Source: Peptococcaceae bacterium (lineage in GTDB: Bacteria > Bacillota > DSM-521 > Neomoorellales > Neomoorellaceae). From it: a DNA stretch of 20,387 bases. The notes below the pieces were generated by a model. The model was not told where the DNA came from. It made no database searches and saw only the letters and a list, made by a program, of their open reading frames with translations. The stretch covers positions 1 to 20,387 of the forward strand of contig DOLC01000066.1 in NCBI GenBank assembly GCA_003509545.1, written 5' to 3'. Made by a program: the position numbers and the translations under genes. Positions 7,567-15,958 of this stretch are shown one piece after another (positions within the stretch are counted from its first letter, which is position 1; every line of letters starts with the position of its first letter).

Positions 7567-8204
7567 TAACCCTCACCTTCTTCCGCCCAGGTCAGGTGTA
7601 GCAGGGCGTTGACGGCGGCTGCGGCCACCGTGCTGCCTCCCCTGGTGCCCCGGACGGTTACAAAGGGAACGCCGGAGCGCTCTAAGGCTTCCTTAGCTTC
7701 GGCCGCTCCTACAAAGCCCACCGGGGTACCGATCACCGCCGCCGGTGCCGCATGGCCTGCGGCCATCAATTCCAAGAGGCGGAACAGGGCCGTGGGCGCG
7801 TTGCCGATGGTCACGATGGCCCCCGTCATCCGGGGGGCCAGGTATTCCATAGCGGCCATAGCCTTCGTTATGCCCCGCTCCGCCGCTACCTCTGCCACCT
7901 TCCTGTCACGAATGGCGCAGATTATCCGTCCGCCACCTCGGGCCAGCTTCCGGCTGCTGATCCCCTGGCGTACCATCTCTACATCCGTAATGACGTCCGC
8001 CCCGCGGCGCAGGGCTGCCGTAGCCGTCTCCACCAACCTGGGGTGAACGACCACCAGCCGGGCGTATTCCGGGTCGCCGGTGGCATGGACCATGCGGATA
8101 ACGATCTCCCTTTCCCCGCCCCTTAAACCGCAGTCGCCTAGCCGGGCCGCGATTATGGCCCGGCTCCGGGCCTCGATGGCCCGGGGATTATTGAGGTACA
8201 ACAT
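7566..8204 (-). CDS. cbiC: Cobalt-precorrin-8 methylmutase
   Basis: A 212-residue enzyme that moves the C11 methyl group to C12, turning cobalt-precorrin-8 into cobyrinic acid. The catalytic histidine is His40 in RMVHATGDPEYA. The C-terminal half has the conserved NAPTALFRLLEL and GTPVGFVGAAEAKEAL motifs. The ATG at 8202-8204 has GGGAGGTGG just upstream and overlaps the end of cbiX by 17 bases. Full length for the family. Confidence 0.95.
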   Translation of the reverse strand: MLYLNNPRAIEARSRAIIAARLGDCGLRGGEREIVIRMVHATGDPEYARLVVVHPRLVETATAALRRGADVITDVEMVRQGISSRKLARGGGRIICAIRDRKVAEVAAERGITKAMAAMEYLAPRMTGAIVTIGNAPTALFRLLELMAAGHAAPAAVIGTPVGFVGAAEAKEALERSGVPFVTVRGTRGGSTVAAAAVNALLHLTWAEEGEG

Positions 8205-8571
8205 CCGGAGCCACCTCCCGGATGCGATCTAATATAATTTCGGCGATCCGCCGGTCGGCCCCTAAATTGGTACCGTAGATCAGGGTGATTCCCGGAAATC
8301 GCTCCCGAGCTTTCTCCAGAAGCTCGGGAATATCCCGCCGGACATGGAGACCGCTGCAGAAAAACATCGGTATCACCACGATCCGCAGCAGGCCTTCCTC
8401 CGCCAGCATGCCGATACCCTCCAAAAGGTCCGGCCGGGTGCGCATCATGTAGCAGGGCTGTACCCGGACACCCCTCAGGAATTCCCGCACCTGGCCCGCC
8501 AAGAGCCTCAAAGACTCGTTGGCCTCGGGTATGCGGCTACCATGGCCGAGCAGAATGATACCCGTATCCAT
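8188..8571 (-). CDS. cbiX: Sirohydrochlorin cobaltochelatase, small CbiX type
   Basis: A 127-residue chelatase that inserts Co2+ into sirohydrochlorin, the committed step of the anaerobic pathway. Both expected metal-binding histidines are present: His10 in LLGHGSR and His76 in FFCSGLHVRRDIP. It is about half the size of the long CbiX or CbiK chelatases, so it resembles the homodimeric CbiX-S form described first in archaea. It has no His-rich tail or iron-sulphur motif. The related SirB ferrochelatase for sirohaem cannot be excluded from sequence alone, but the operon position favours cobalt. The ATG has AGGGGAG upstream and lies 17 bases after cbiJ. Confidence 0.92.
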   Translation of the reverse strand: MDTGIILLGHGSRIPEANESLRLLAGQVREFLRGVRVQPCYMMRTRPDLLEGIGMLAEEGLLRIVVIPMFFCSGLHVRRDIPELLEKARERFPGITLIYGTNLGADRRIAEIILDRIREVAPDVVPQ

Positions 8572-8588
8572 TTCGGTTCTCCCCTCTT

Positions 8589-9347
8589 TTAGGGCTTTAC
8601 GGTTTCCTTAAGCAACGACACGACCTCTTCCGTAGATGATCCCCCCACCTCCGGCGGACGTCTTACAACCACCACCTTAAGGCCCAGGTCCAGGGCGGCC
8701 TTGACCTTTTCTTCAACCCCTCCGGTACGGCCGCTGTCCTTGGTGACGACTACCTCGGCTTGAAATTGAAGATATAATGCGCGGTTTAACTCATAGCTGC
8801 AGGGGCCTTGAAGGGCCACAATATCCCGCGGCAGAATCCCCAGCCGCCGGCACCTGGCCAGGGAATCCTCTTCGGGGAGCACCCGGACGACCAGCCTTTT
8901 CCCCTTTAGGGCCGGTGCCTTGGTAAAGCACTCCAAATGGCGGGTCCCGATGGTCAGGAATATCACCCGGCCGCAGGCCGCCAGGCCGGCGGCTTCTTCG
9001 AAGCCGGACGCCCAAAAAAGGCGCGGGTGAAAAGGTAGGTCCATCTCCGGCCGGCCATACCGGAAATACGGAAGGCCCAAGGCCCGGCAGGCCTCCCGGG
9101 CAACCTTAGATATGGTTACGGCAAAGGGGTGGGTAGCGTCAATTACCGCCAAGATACCGTGCCCCTTAATATAATCCACCAGCCCTTCCCCGGCCAGAGG
9201 GCCCGTGCGGACTAGATCGGCCCCCGCTTCCCACGCCAGCCTGGCTCCGTACTCGCTGACTGCGCTGGCAGCCACCCGGTAACCTTCGGCCTTTAGACGG
9301 CCGATGATCGCGGAGGCGTCTGCGGTGCCGGCCAGTACCAGGATCAC
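8589..9347 (-). CDS. cbiJ: Cobalt-precorrin-6A reductase
   Basis: A 252-residue NAD(P)H-dependent reductase (CbiJ/CobK family) that reduces the macrocycle to cobalt-precorrin-6B. The N-terminus LVLAGTADASAIIGRL is the nucleotide-binding start, DATHPFA lies at 70-76, and VVTKDSGRTGGVEEK near residue 200 is the conserved C-terminal motif. The start is GTG at 9345-9347, overlapping the cbiH stop as GTGA, which indicates translational coupling. Confidence 0.93.
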   Translation of the reverse strand: MILVLAGTADASAIIGRLKAEGYRVAASAVSEYGARLAWEAGADLVRTGPLAGEGLVDYIKGHGILAVIDATHPFAVTISKVAREACRALGLPYFRYGRPEMDLPFHPRLFWASGFEEAAGLAACGRVIFLTIGTRHLECFTKAPALKGKRLVVRVLPEEDSLARCRRLGILPRDIVALQGPCSYELNRALYLQFQAEVVVTKDSGRTGGVEEKVKAALDLGLKVVVVRRPPEVGGSSTEEVVSLLKETVKP

Positions 9348-10123
9348 AACCGATACCCCCTAGGGGTCACCATCCGGCCGTCCACCACCTTGGTCCGGCT
9401 GTTGCCGACAATTACCGTGCTCGCCATATCCACCGGTAAATCCAGAAAGGTAGCCAGGTCCCGGATCCAGGTTTCCTCCCCTTTTCGCCCGGCATTGCGC
9501 ACCACCCCCACCGGCGTCTCGGGAGAGCGGAAGCGAAGGATTATATCCCGGGCCCGACGGAGGTGATCGGGCCTCCCACGGCTGCGAGGGTTGTACAGCA
9601 CCAGGATGAAATCCGCCGCCGCCGCATGCTCAATGCGGCTGGCGATAACCTCCCAGGGAGTAAGGCGGTCGCTCAAGCTGATGGCGGCGAAGTCGTGGGC
9701 CAGGGGAGCACCCAGGGCGGCCGCTGCCGCCGTTGCCGCCGTCACCCCCGGAATGACCTCGACCTTTATCCCCTTGGCCCGAGGGTGGGCGGCAAGTATT
9801 TCCAGGAGCAGCCCTGCCATGCCGTAAACCCCGGGATCGCCTCCGGAAACGAGGGCTACTCGTGCTCCGCCTGCAGCCCTCTCCACGGCTTGCCGGCACC
9901 GGTCTACTTCCGCTGTCATGCCGGATATCAGTATTTCTTTACCCTTCACCAAGGGGGCTATTAAATCCACATAGGTGCGGTAACCCACGACTACTTGCGC
10001 CCGCTCCAAGGCCCGCCTGGCGCGGGGCGTCATTTCTTCCTCCCCGCCCGGCCCCAGGCCCACCACTGCTATTTCGCCAGGGCCAGGGCCACGGTAACCC
10101 CCCGGAAGCTCTTTTTCGGCCAT
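9344..10123 (-). CDS. cbiH: Cobalt-precorrin-3B/cobalt-factor III C17-methyltransferase
   Basis: A 259-residue S-adenosylmethionine-dependent enzyme of the uroporphyrinogen/corrin methyltransferase fold (CbiH/CobJ). It methylates C17 and drives ring contraction. Visible are VVGLGPGG (20-27), SGGDPGVYGMAG around 93-104 and IPGVTAATAAAAALGAPLAHDF, the last being typical of this subfamily. I chose the ATG at 10121-10123 because GGAGAGGGGG precedes it. The same frame is open to 10237, but that part lies in cbiG and looks non-coding. This start still overlaps cbiG by 55 bases. It has no C-terminal iron-sulphur extension like that of the Bacillus megaterium CbiH60. Confidence 0.93.
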   Translation of the reverse strand: MAEKELPGGYRGPGPGEIAVVGLGPGGEEEMTPRARRALERAQVVVGYRTYVDLIAPLVKGKEILISGMTAEVDRCRQAVERAAGGARVALVSGGDPGVYGMAGLLLEILAAHPRAKGIKVEVIPGVTAATAAAAALGAPLAHDFAAISLSDRLTPWEVIASRIEHAAAADFILVLYNPRSRGRPDHLRRARDIILRFRSPETPVGVVRNAGRKGEETWIRDLATFLDLPVDMASTVIVGNSRTKVVDGRMVTPRGYRL

Positions 10124-11160
10124 AACAAATCCCCCTCTCCGGCCCCCAGGATCGCCGCCGGCTCGCAGACACCGGCGATGCCGGTAAACCTCTCCACCCT
10201 TTTCGAACGGCTGAGGTAGGGCCGGTGCTCCAGGCAACCGGCCAGTTCCTGGGGAGTAAAGGTTAGGAGTCTAACCCCCAGCCGGGCGGCTGCTTCTTTA
10301 AGCCCTGGCTCGTCGCCCTTAAAATCCACCGTGGCCAAGGCAGCCAGGCTGCGGCCGCTCAAGCCCGCCTCCGCCAGGGCCCGCCCCACGGCATAGAGAA
10401 TCGTACCGGCCCTTGTGCCCCGTCGGCAGCCCACCCCGGCGCTTAACACCCGGGGCCGCCAGTAGACCCACCGCGGCCCCGGGAGGGGCAGGCGCCGCCA
10501 GGTTACCATAATCCCCGCGTCCCTTATCCCCCGGGGAAGGGGGGCCTCCAAAGGGCGTAGCTGCAGACCCGGAAGGAGGCCCTCCACGGCTTTAAGTAAA
10601 GGCCTTTCCACCAGGACCTCCACCGGCTCGCCGTTGACCAGGGCCGCCATTACTTTGGTGAGGGCGTCCGCCGGCCGGACATCCATATTGAGCTCCCTGG
10701 CCACCAAATCCAGGGCCGGCAGCCCCTGGACCTCGCTGGCCGTAGTTATCACCGCCTGCCCCTTCAGGATTTCGGCCACCCGGCGGGCCAGGGCGTTGGC
10801 CCCGCCCAAATGTCCGGAAAGGAGGCTGACGGCATATTTCCCCGCCACATCCACTACCACCACCGCCGGGTCCTTTTTCTTAGAGACAAGATGGGGACTT
10901 AAAGCCCGCACGGCAATGCCCGCGGCCATAACCATGATTAACGAGGAGTACCGGGGAAAGATCCGGGCCAGGAATTGGGATAGCGGGCCGGAATAGACGG
11001 CGGTGTCGAAATAATCTCCCTTCTCTCCTCCTGCCCCTGGATTCAACTCGGCGGGAACGAAAACCGTAGTTTTCTCCCCTAAAGCCCCGGCTAGCCTACG
11101 GGCCGTCTCGTATCCCGGCCGTGTTAAGGTCACGATGGCCACCCCGTTCCCGTCACCCAC
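10069..11160 (-). CDS. cbiG: Cobalt-precorrin-5A hydrolase
   Basis: A protein of about 363 residues that opens the delta-lactone of cobalt-precorrin-5A and releases the C20 unit as acetaldehyde. This step marks the anaerobic pathway. The N-terminal part carries MAAGIAVRALSPHLVSKKKD and LLSGHLGGANALARRVA; the C-terminal domain carries LSAGVGCRRGTRAGTI and ends FRGVTVALALAK, all typical of CbiG. The GTG at 11158-11160 is preferred: AGGTGG lies upstream and it overlaps the cbiF stop by 8 bases. A second GTG at 11140-11142 is possible. The frame stays open to 11298, but that part lies in cbiF and reads as shadow sequence. Confidence 0.92.
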   Translation of the reverse strand: MGDGNGVAIVTLTRPGYETARRLAGALGEKTTVFVPAELNPGAGGEKGDYFDTAVYSGPLSQFLARIFPRYSSLIMVMAAGIAVRALSPHLVSKKKDPAVVVVDVAGKYAVSLLSGHLGGANALARRVAEILKGQAVITTASEVQGLPALDLVARELNMDVRPADALTKVMAALVNGEPVEVLVERPLLKAVEGLLPGLQLRPLEAPLPRGIRDAGIMVTWRRLPLPGPRWVYWRPRVLSAGVGCRRGTRAGTILYAVGRALAEAGLSGRSLAALATVDFKGDEPGLKEAAARLGVRLLTFTPQELAGCLEHRPYLSRSKRVERFTGIAGVCEPAAILGAGEGDLLWPKKSFRGVTVALALAK

Positions 11161-11917
11161 CCGATTTTTCCACCTTCCGGTAGCCGTGGCCGAAGGCCGG
11201 ATGGTAGAGACAGGACCGCCGGTAGGGCCCGGCCAGGAAATCGCCCACCAGGAGGAGGGCTGTGCGGTCAATGCATGCCTGCCGGGCCTTGATTCCAATA
11301 TCCTCGAGGGTGCCCCAGAGGACCTTTTCCTCCGGCCAGGAAGCTTTGTAAACCACAGCCGCCGGCGCCTGCCTGCCGTATCCGTGGGCCAGCTCGGCCG
11401 CGGCCTCCTCCAGGCAATGGGCGCTCAGGAACAGGCAAAGGCTCGCCCGGTGGGCGCCAAGGGTCTTAAGATCCTCTTCCGGGGGCACGGGTGTTCGACC
11501 TCCCCGGCGGGTCAGGATAAGGGTCTGGCTCCCCCCCGGCACGGTAAATTCCCGGCCCAAGGTGGCGGCCGCCGCAGAGAAGGAACTCACACCCGGCACC
11601 ACCTCATAGGGGATACCGCGGGCCTTCAAGGCCTCTATTTGTTCCTGAAGGGCCCCGTATAAGGATGGGTCTCCCGTGTGCAGCCGTACCACCTCCCGGC
11701 CCTGCCGGACGCCTCCTTCCATAATCTCCACGATCTCCTCCAGGGTAAGGGAAGAGCTGTCGTAACACACGGCTTCCGGGTGCGCCCAGGCCAACAAGGC
11801 CGGATTGACCAGGGAACCGGCATAGATAACGACCCCCGCCTGGGCCAAGAGGCGCCTCCCCTTAACGGTGATCAGTTCTGGGTCGCCCGGTCCGGCCCCT
11901 ACAAAATAGACTTTCAT
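11153..11917 (-). CDS. cbiF: Cobalt-precorrin-4 C11-methyltransferase
   Basis: A 254-residue S-adenosylmethionine-dependent methyltransferase that methylates C11 to give cobalt-precorrin-5A. Signatures are YFVGAGPGDPELITVKG (4-20), IYAGSLVNP (31-39), a CbiF/CobM hallmark, TGDPSLYGAL (81-90) and VPGVSSFSAAAATLGREFTVP. The ATG overlaps the cbiL stop as ATGA. The last 20 or so residues are basic and overlap the start of cbiG by 8 bases. Confidence 0.95.
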   Translation of the reverse strand: MKVYFVGAGPGDPELITVKGRRLLAQAGVVIYAGSLVNPALLAWAHPEAVCYDSSSLTLEEIVEIMEGGVRQGREVVRLHTGDPSLYGALQEQIEALKARGIPYEVVPGVSSFSAAAATLGREFTVPGGSQTLILTRRGGRTPVPPEEDLKTLGAHRASLCLFLSAHCLEEAAAELAHGYGRQAPAAVVYKASWPEEKVLWGTLEDIGIKARQACIDRTALLLVGDFLAGPYRRSCLYHPAFGHGYRKVEKSGG

Positions 11918-12630
11918 ATCTGCTGTCCCCGCCCCTTTACAATAATCAAAGAAAGGTAATCATGCCTTTGTCCTATCCCGGCCTCCAGGTCCCAGGAAAA
12001 GGATTCTCCTTGATGACCGCACCGGGTGGCGAGGACGGAGGTCTTTGCCACCCCGGCCCGGGCCAGGATACGGACGATCTCGTCGTAACGTCTCGCCACC
12101 TTCATTAGCACCAGATTGGGAAACAAAGGTATCAGTTCCTCCAATATCTCAGGATCCTCAAGGGCAGGTATAACGGCCAGCGCCTCGTCGCCCTTGGCCA
12201 GGGGGAGATTCAGCCTGGCGGCCGCCGCCGAGAAAGAAGTGATACCCGGTACGGTCTCGATAGGGACGGAGGGATCCAGCCTTTGAATAATTTCCATCAA
12301 GTAACTATAGGTGCTGTAAAGACTGGCGTCTCCCAAGGTCAAGAAGGCCACATCCCGGCCCTGCCGGAGCTTGCCCAACAGCTCCCGGGCCGCCGCCTCC
12401 CAGCACTTCACCAGATAAGTGCGGTCGCGGCTCATGGGCATGAACAGGGAAAGGACCTCCTGGTCCCGCCGTACAAAGCCCCGCACCACCCCCAGGGCTA
12501 GGCTTTCCTCCCCCCGCTGGGAAACGGGTACCGCCAGGACCGGTACCGCGTCCAATACCCGGCGGGCCTTGAGGGTTAGGAGTTCCGGATCGCCGGGACC
12601 CACTCCCACCCCGTACAACTTACCTCCCAC
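11914..12630 (-). CDS. cbiL: Cobalt-factor II C20-methyltransferase
   Basis: A 238-residue S-adenosylmethionine-dependent enzyme that adds the C20 methyl group to cobalt-sirohydrochlorin. It carries GVGVGPGDPELLTLKA near the N-terminus, LTLGDASLYSTYSYL in the middle and VPGITSFSAAAARL, matching the CbiL/CobI branch. The GTG at 12628-12630 is chosen because a very strong GGGAGGAGG lies 8 or so bases upstream and the protein then begins right before the SAM-binding loop, as in the family. The frame is open to an ATG at 12726, but the extra 32 residues are low-complexity and rich in Arg and Gly. The gap to cbiT is 123 bases with this start. Confidence 0.93.
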   Translation of the reverse strand: MGGKLYGVGVGPGDPELLTLKARRVLDAVPVLAVPVSQRGEESLALGVVRGFVRRDQEVLSLFMPMSRDRTYLVKCWEAAARELLGKLRQGRDVAFLTLGDASLYSTYSYLMEIIQRLDPSVPIETVPGITSFSAAAARLNLPLAKGDEALAVIPALEDPEILEELIPLFPNLVLMKVARRYDEIVRILARAGVAKTSVLATRCGHQGESFSWDLEAGIGQRHDYLSLIIVKGRGQQI

Positions 12631-12753
12631 GGTCTCCCTCCTCCCGTCGTCTCCCGGTCCTCGAGAACCGACCGCTTCTCTTCCCCCCTGCGACCGGGAC
12701 CGAGGATAATCTTCTCGGGCCTTCAAGTCCCTTGTTTATCGCCTTCCGTCCCC

Positions 12754-13362
12754 TTAAGGGCAGGGGCCGTCGGCCAGCCGGACGATATAAACCGGGTTCA
12801 GGCTGCGGAACATGCAGCGCCCACCCACCTCTTCCAGACGCGCTACAGTTACCGCGACCGCCGAGGTTTCGTACCCCTGGTGCCGGCCGAAGGTCAGACT
12901 ATCCCACAGGGTGTCCAGGGTGACGGCGTTAATAACTATGATCCCTCGGGGTTTTAGGGCCCTGCTACAGCGCTCCAGAATACACTTAAGCCGGCCGCCA
13001 CTGCCCCCGATAATAATACGGTCTGCCGGCGGCAAGCCCTCCAGGGCTTCAGGAGCCCTCCCCCCTATCTGGACCACATTCTCCAGGCCGAAGGCCCGGA
13101 CATTGGCCCGGGTTAAATCGGCCGCCACCGAATCCTCCTCTACGGCGTAGACTGTTCCGGGAACGACCAACCGGGCAGACTCCACCGTCAGGGACCCCGT
13201 ACCGGAACCGATGTCGTATACCGTCTGGCCCGGGGCCAGGCGGGCCTTGGCCAGGGTCAATACCCGGATTTCCTCCTTCGTGAGGGGCACCTTTCCCCTC
13301 CCGAACATTTCGTCGGGAATACCCGGGGTTATGTACGGCCACCTATCAATGGGAGAACCCAC
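12754..13362 (-). CDS. cbiT: Cobalt-precorrin-7 (C15)-methyltransferase, decarboxylating
   Basis: A 202-residue Rossmann-fold methyltransferase that methylates C15 and decarboxylates the C12 acetate. IPDEMFGRGKVPLTKEEIR (15-33) is the CbiT signature, DIGSGTGSLTVESA (50-63) binds S-adenosylmethionine, and IIIGGSGG follows. CbiE and CbiT are separate genes here, overlapping by 17 bases, whereas the aerobic CobL fuses them. The start is GTG at 13360-13362, with GGAG about a dozen bases upstream. Confidence 0.93.
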   Translation of the reverse strand: MGSPIDRWPYITPGIPDEMFGRGKVPLTKEEIRVLTLAKARLAPGQTVYDIGSGTGSLTVESARLVVPGTVYAVEEDSVAADLTRANVRAFGLENVVQIGGRAPEALEGLPPADRIIIGGSGGRLKCILERCSRALKPRGIIVINAVTLDTLWDSLTFGRHQGYETSAVAVTVARLEEVGGRCMFRSLNPVYIVRLADGPCP

Positions 13363-13996
13363 CTATGATCACCGCCGCTCCCCCGAAATCGGCCCGGGCC
13401 AACTCCTTGGCCGTCAGCAACGCCGTCTTTTCCGCCGCCCCCCCCAGTTGGCTTCCCACCCAGAGGACGGTGTCGCCCAAACCTTTGCCTTCCATGTATC
13501 CTCCCACCGCGGCCGGCGTATTCTGCCCGCCGGTGAGGACCGCCAGCAGAATTTCCCGCCGGGCCAGTCTCTCCAGATAGGGATCCAGGGAGTTTAAGGG
13601 TCGCCCGTGGACGCTCATTATACTGGCCCCTTCCCAACTGCACCCCAGGCGGGCAAAGGCCAGCTGTACCGAGCTTATTCCCGGCACCACCCGTATTTCC
13701 TCGGCGGCAAAACGCTCCTTGAGCCAGGGCAAAAGGCTGTACAGGCCGGGATCTCCCGACACCAAAACGGCCGTCGGCCGCCCCGCCACCGAAGTCAGAT
13801 AACGATATAACCCTTCCAGGTCGGCATCGATAACCCTGCGCTCCTTATCGAGAAACCGGAACAGTTCCAGGGCCCGGCTCCCTCCTACCAGAATCTCCGC
13901 CCCGGCCACCGCTTCGTAAGCCGCCGGCACCAGCCACTTGGGATCCCCCGGCCCCACGCCCACCACCGTAAGCCACGTCTTCCTTTTACCCTGCAT
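13346..13996 (-). CDS. cbiE: Cobalt-precorrin-7 (C5)-methyltransferase
   Basis: A 216-residue S-adenosylmethionine-dependent enzyme of the corrin methyltransferase fold that adds the C5 methyl group. It has TVVGVGPGDPKWLVPAAYEA (10-29), VLVSGDPGLYSLLPWLKERF in the middle and VPGISSVQLAFARLG followed by SIMSVHGRP, the CbiE-type ending of the active-site region. The ATG at 13994-13996 overlaps the end of cbiD by 11 bases, and its 3' end overlaps cbiT. The pair CbiE/CbiT acts on consecutive intermediates. Confidence 0.94.
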   Translation of the reverse strand: MQGKRKTWLTVVGVGPGDPKWLVPAAYEAVAGAEILVGGSRALELFRFLDKERRVIDADLEGLYRYLTSVAGRPTAVLVSGDPGLYSLLPWLKERFAAEEIRVVPGISSVQLAFARLGCSWEGASIMSVHGRPLNSLDPYLERLARREILLAVLTGGQNTPAAVGGYMEGKGLGDTVLWVGSQLGGAAEKTALLTAKELARADFGGAAVIIGGFSH

Positions 13997-15095
13997 GCCG
14001 CAACTCCTCCATTATCCGGGTCCCTTCCTCGTCCACGCCGACGACGCCCCCGGCCAGATTCAGGAAGGCCGTCCCCACCTCCAGGACACCCCCTGTCAAC
14101 TCCCGGCTGCGCCTGCTGGCCAGGGAGGCGAGGTAGTCCCAGAATTCGCGGCACCGCCTTTCCTCCCAGAAGCCGCGCAAAACTTGAACAACAACCTCCA
14201 GGGTATTGGCGGACAGCACGGCCCTCACCCCCTCGGCCGGGAGGCCCCACGCCGCCGCCCACGAAGCTACGATCTCCCGCCTGGCATCTGCCGTCCGGCT
14301 CTGGGTATTAAAGATACCGCCGGCCACCTTCACCAACTTGCCCACATGGCCCCACAGGAGCACCTTCTTTACCCTGCGTTCGGCACAGGCCAGGAGCAGA
14401 TCCCCTATGTAGTTACCGCTAAGGACTACCGCCCTTACCGGCAGGCCGTAACCCTCTACCGCCTGAGAGCGGCCGCGCCGGCCCGGCGTTAGGACCAGGG
14501 CGGTATATCCCAGGGCCCGGGCCACGTCAATCTGCGGCAGCAGGGAAACGCGCAGCGCCTCTTCCGACATGGGCTCCACGATGCCGGTAGTGCCGAGAAC
14601 GGACAGTCCCCCCTCGATGCCGAGCTGAGGGTTGAAGGTTCGCCGGGCCAGCTCCTCCCCGCCGGGGATGCTTATGGTGAGCTCCACCCCCTTATCTGCG
14701 GGGATAAAATCCCTAACGGCGGCGCAAATCATGGCCCGGGGAACGGGATTAATGGCCGGCTCCCCCACGGGCACCGCCAGGCCCGGCAAGGTTACCCTTC
14801 CCACCCCCCTCCCGGCCTTCAGGGTGATCCCCCGCCCGCCCGGCCGCGCCCTGACCTGTACGGCGACCCCGTGGGTAATGTCGGGATCATCCCCGGCGTC
14901 TTTGATAACCGTTGCTTCGGCCCAACCTTCCCCCCGCTGCACCGTCACCGGGAGCTCGAGCACCTCTCCCCGGGGCAGGGTGATCCGCACCCGGTCCTCT
15001 ATTTGGTCCGGCCATAAGAGGGCCTGTACCGCCGCCCTGGCCGCGGCCGCGGCGCAGGTACCGGTGGTGTATCCCTTCTTAAGTTTCGCGTCCAT
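13986..15095 (-). CDS. cbiD: Cobalt-precorrin-5B (C1)-methyltransferase
   Basis: A protein of about 369 residues that methylates C1 in the anaerobic pathway. It is not related to the CbiE/F/H/L fold. KKGYTTGTCAAAAARAAV near the N-terminus and LLLWGHVGKLVKVAGGIF in the C-terminal half are diagnostic. I prefer the ATG at 15093-15095, which begins MDAKLKKGYTTG as in the family and has GGGAAGGGAAG upstream. An ATG at 15120-15122 would add 9 residues with a poor ribosome binding site. Overlap with cobU is 17 bases. Its presence, with CbiG and CbiX, shows the oxygen-independent route. Confidence 0.94.
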   Translation of the reverse strand: MDAKLKKGYTTGTCAAAAARAAVQALLWPDQIEDRVRITLPRGEVLELPVTVQRGEGWAEATVIKDAGDDPDITHGVAVQVRARPGGRGITLKAGRGVGRVTLPGLAVPVGEPAINPVPRAMICAAVRDFIPADKGVELTISIPGGEELARRTFNPQLGIEGGLSVLGTTGIVEPMSEEALRVSLLPQIDVARALGYTALVLTPGRRGRSQAVEGYGLPVRAVVLSGNYIGDLLLACAERRVKKVLLWGHVGKLVKVAGGIFNTQSRTADARREIVASWAAAWGLPAEGVRAVLSANTLEVVVQVLRGFWEERRCREFWDYLASLASRRSRELTGGVLEVGTAFLNLAGGVVGVDEEGTRIMEELRHAG

Positions 15096-15666
15096 AGAGC
15101 TTCCCTTCCCGTCCCTCGACATACCACCGGGCAGCCAGGGATTTTATCTCCACGGGCAGGCCGCAAACCACCAGATAGACCGCATCGGCCCTGTTAGCCA
15201 CTTCCTGGTTGGCCAGGCCCAAGAGATCCCGATACAGGCGGCCCACGGGATAAGGCGGCACCACTCCCAATCCCACCTCATTGCTGACTACAATAACGTC
15301 CGCAGGGGATTCCTGCGCTCGGAGGGCCACCTCTCGCAACCGCGCCACAACCTCCTCTTCGCCCAGCCCCTCCTCCACCAGGAGATTGCCCACATAAACC
15401 GCCAGGCAGTCAACCAGGAGGACCCTTCCCCTTTTCCCCCATTCGGCGATGGCCTCGACCAGGGCCAGGGGCTCCTCCACCGTAATCCAGCGTTCCGGCC
15501 TCCGGGCCTTGTGGCGGGCCACCCGGGCCGCCATCTCCTCATCGGTTACCCTGGCTGTGGCCACATAAACAACTTCCCCGCCCCAACTCGCTGCCAGTTC
15601 CTCGGCAAAGCGGCTCTTGCCGCTTCGCACTCCCCCCGTGACGAGGACCAGCCTGCTTCGGTCCAA
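15079..15666 (-). CDS. cobU: Adenosylcobinamide kinase / adenosylcobinamide-phosphate guanylyltransferase
   Basis: A 195-residue bifunctional enzyme that phosphorylates adenosylcobinamide and transfers GMP from GTP to give adenosylcobinamide-GDP for CobS. The P-loop is TGGVRSGKS (10-18). His51 in RHKARRP matches the histidine that carries GMP in Salmonella CobU (His46). DVIVVSNEVGLGVVP is the conserved C-terminal block. The start is TTG at 15664-15666 behind a G-rich GGAGGGGGG. It is the first gene after the riboswitch-terminator and so the most directly controlled, although it acts late in the pathway. Confidence 0.93.
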   Translation of the reverse strand: MDRSRLVLVTGGVRSGKSRFAEELAASWGGEVVYVATARVTDEEMAARVARHKARRPERWITVEEPLALVEAIAEWGKRGRVLLVDCLAVYVGNLLVEEGLGEEEVVARLREVALRAQESPADVIVVSNEVGLGVVPPYPVGRLYRDLLGLANQEVANRADAVYLVVCGLPVEIKSLAARWYVEGREGKLYGRET

Positions 15667-15702
15667 CTCCCGAACCCCCCTCCACCGCCGGCCGCATATA
15701 CC

Positions 15703-15734
15703 AAAAAACCCAACCTCTCGCCCGAGGCTGGGTT
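15703..15734 (-). terminator. Riboswitch-controlled intrinsic terminator
   Basis: On the minus strand AACCCAGCCTC, loop GGGCGA, GAGGTTGGGTT pair as an 11-bp stem with one G-U, followed by six T at 15703-15708. It sits between the cobalamin aptamer and cobU, so it is the expression platform. A competing antiterminator is visible: 15768-15776 can pair with 15712-15721 (nine pairs, one bulge) and would consume the 3' arm of the terminator. Confidence 0.85.
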
Positions 15735-15782
15735 GCTATTCTCGTTCCAGCGGGCCCTTCCCTTGACGCGAGGGTTTAGAGT

Positions 15783-15939
15783 CACCACAGGTAGGTCTCC
15801 TGGCTCCGGCTCACCGCCATCCTTCCCCTTCCCAGGGCGTACCCCAGTGGGCTTTACGAAGGACGGCTCCCCGGTTACAGTGGCGCGACCGCTCAGGATT
15901 TTCACCTGATTCCCTTTTAGCCTTGCGGCACCTGTGGTG
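15783..15939 (-). promoter_or_regulatory. Cobalamin (AdoCbl) riboswitch
   Basis: On the minus strand the P1 stem is ACCACAGG (15931-15938) with CCTGTGGT (15784-15791). The conserved B12 box AGCCAGGAGACCTACC is at 15790-15805, and the core GCCACTG within GCGCCACTGTAACCGG is at 15878-15884. Overall size and order match the class I cobalamin riboswitch. It controls the B12 operon: by established behaviour, bound adenosylcobalamin should favour the downstream terminator and repress the operon. Confidence 0.95.
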
Positions 15940-15958
15940 GTCCGCTATCTTTTTCTTC

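Noticed and set aside
12631..12726. N-terminal extension of cbiL
   Set aside because: The extra 32 residues are Arg/Gly-rich, and a GTG with a far stronger ribosome binding site stands right before the SAM-binding loop.
14632..15909. Plus-strand open frame of 425 codons
   Set aside because: It lies antisense to cbiD, cobU and the riboswitch, has a low-complexity Pro/Arg/Ser-rich translation, and is a GC-rich shadow frame.
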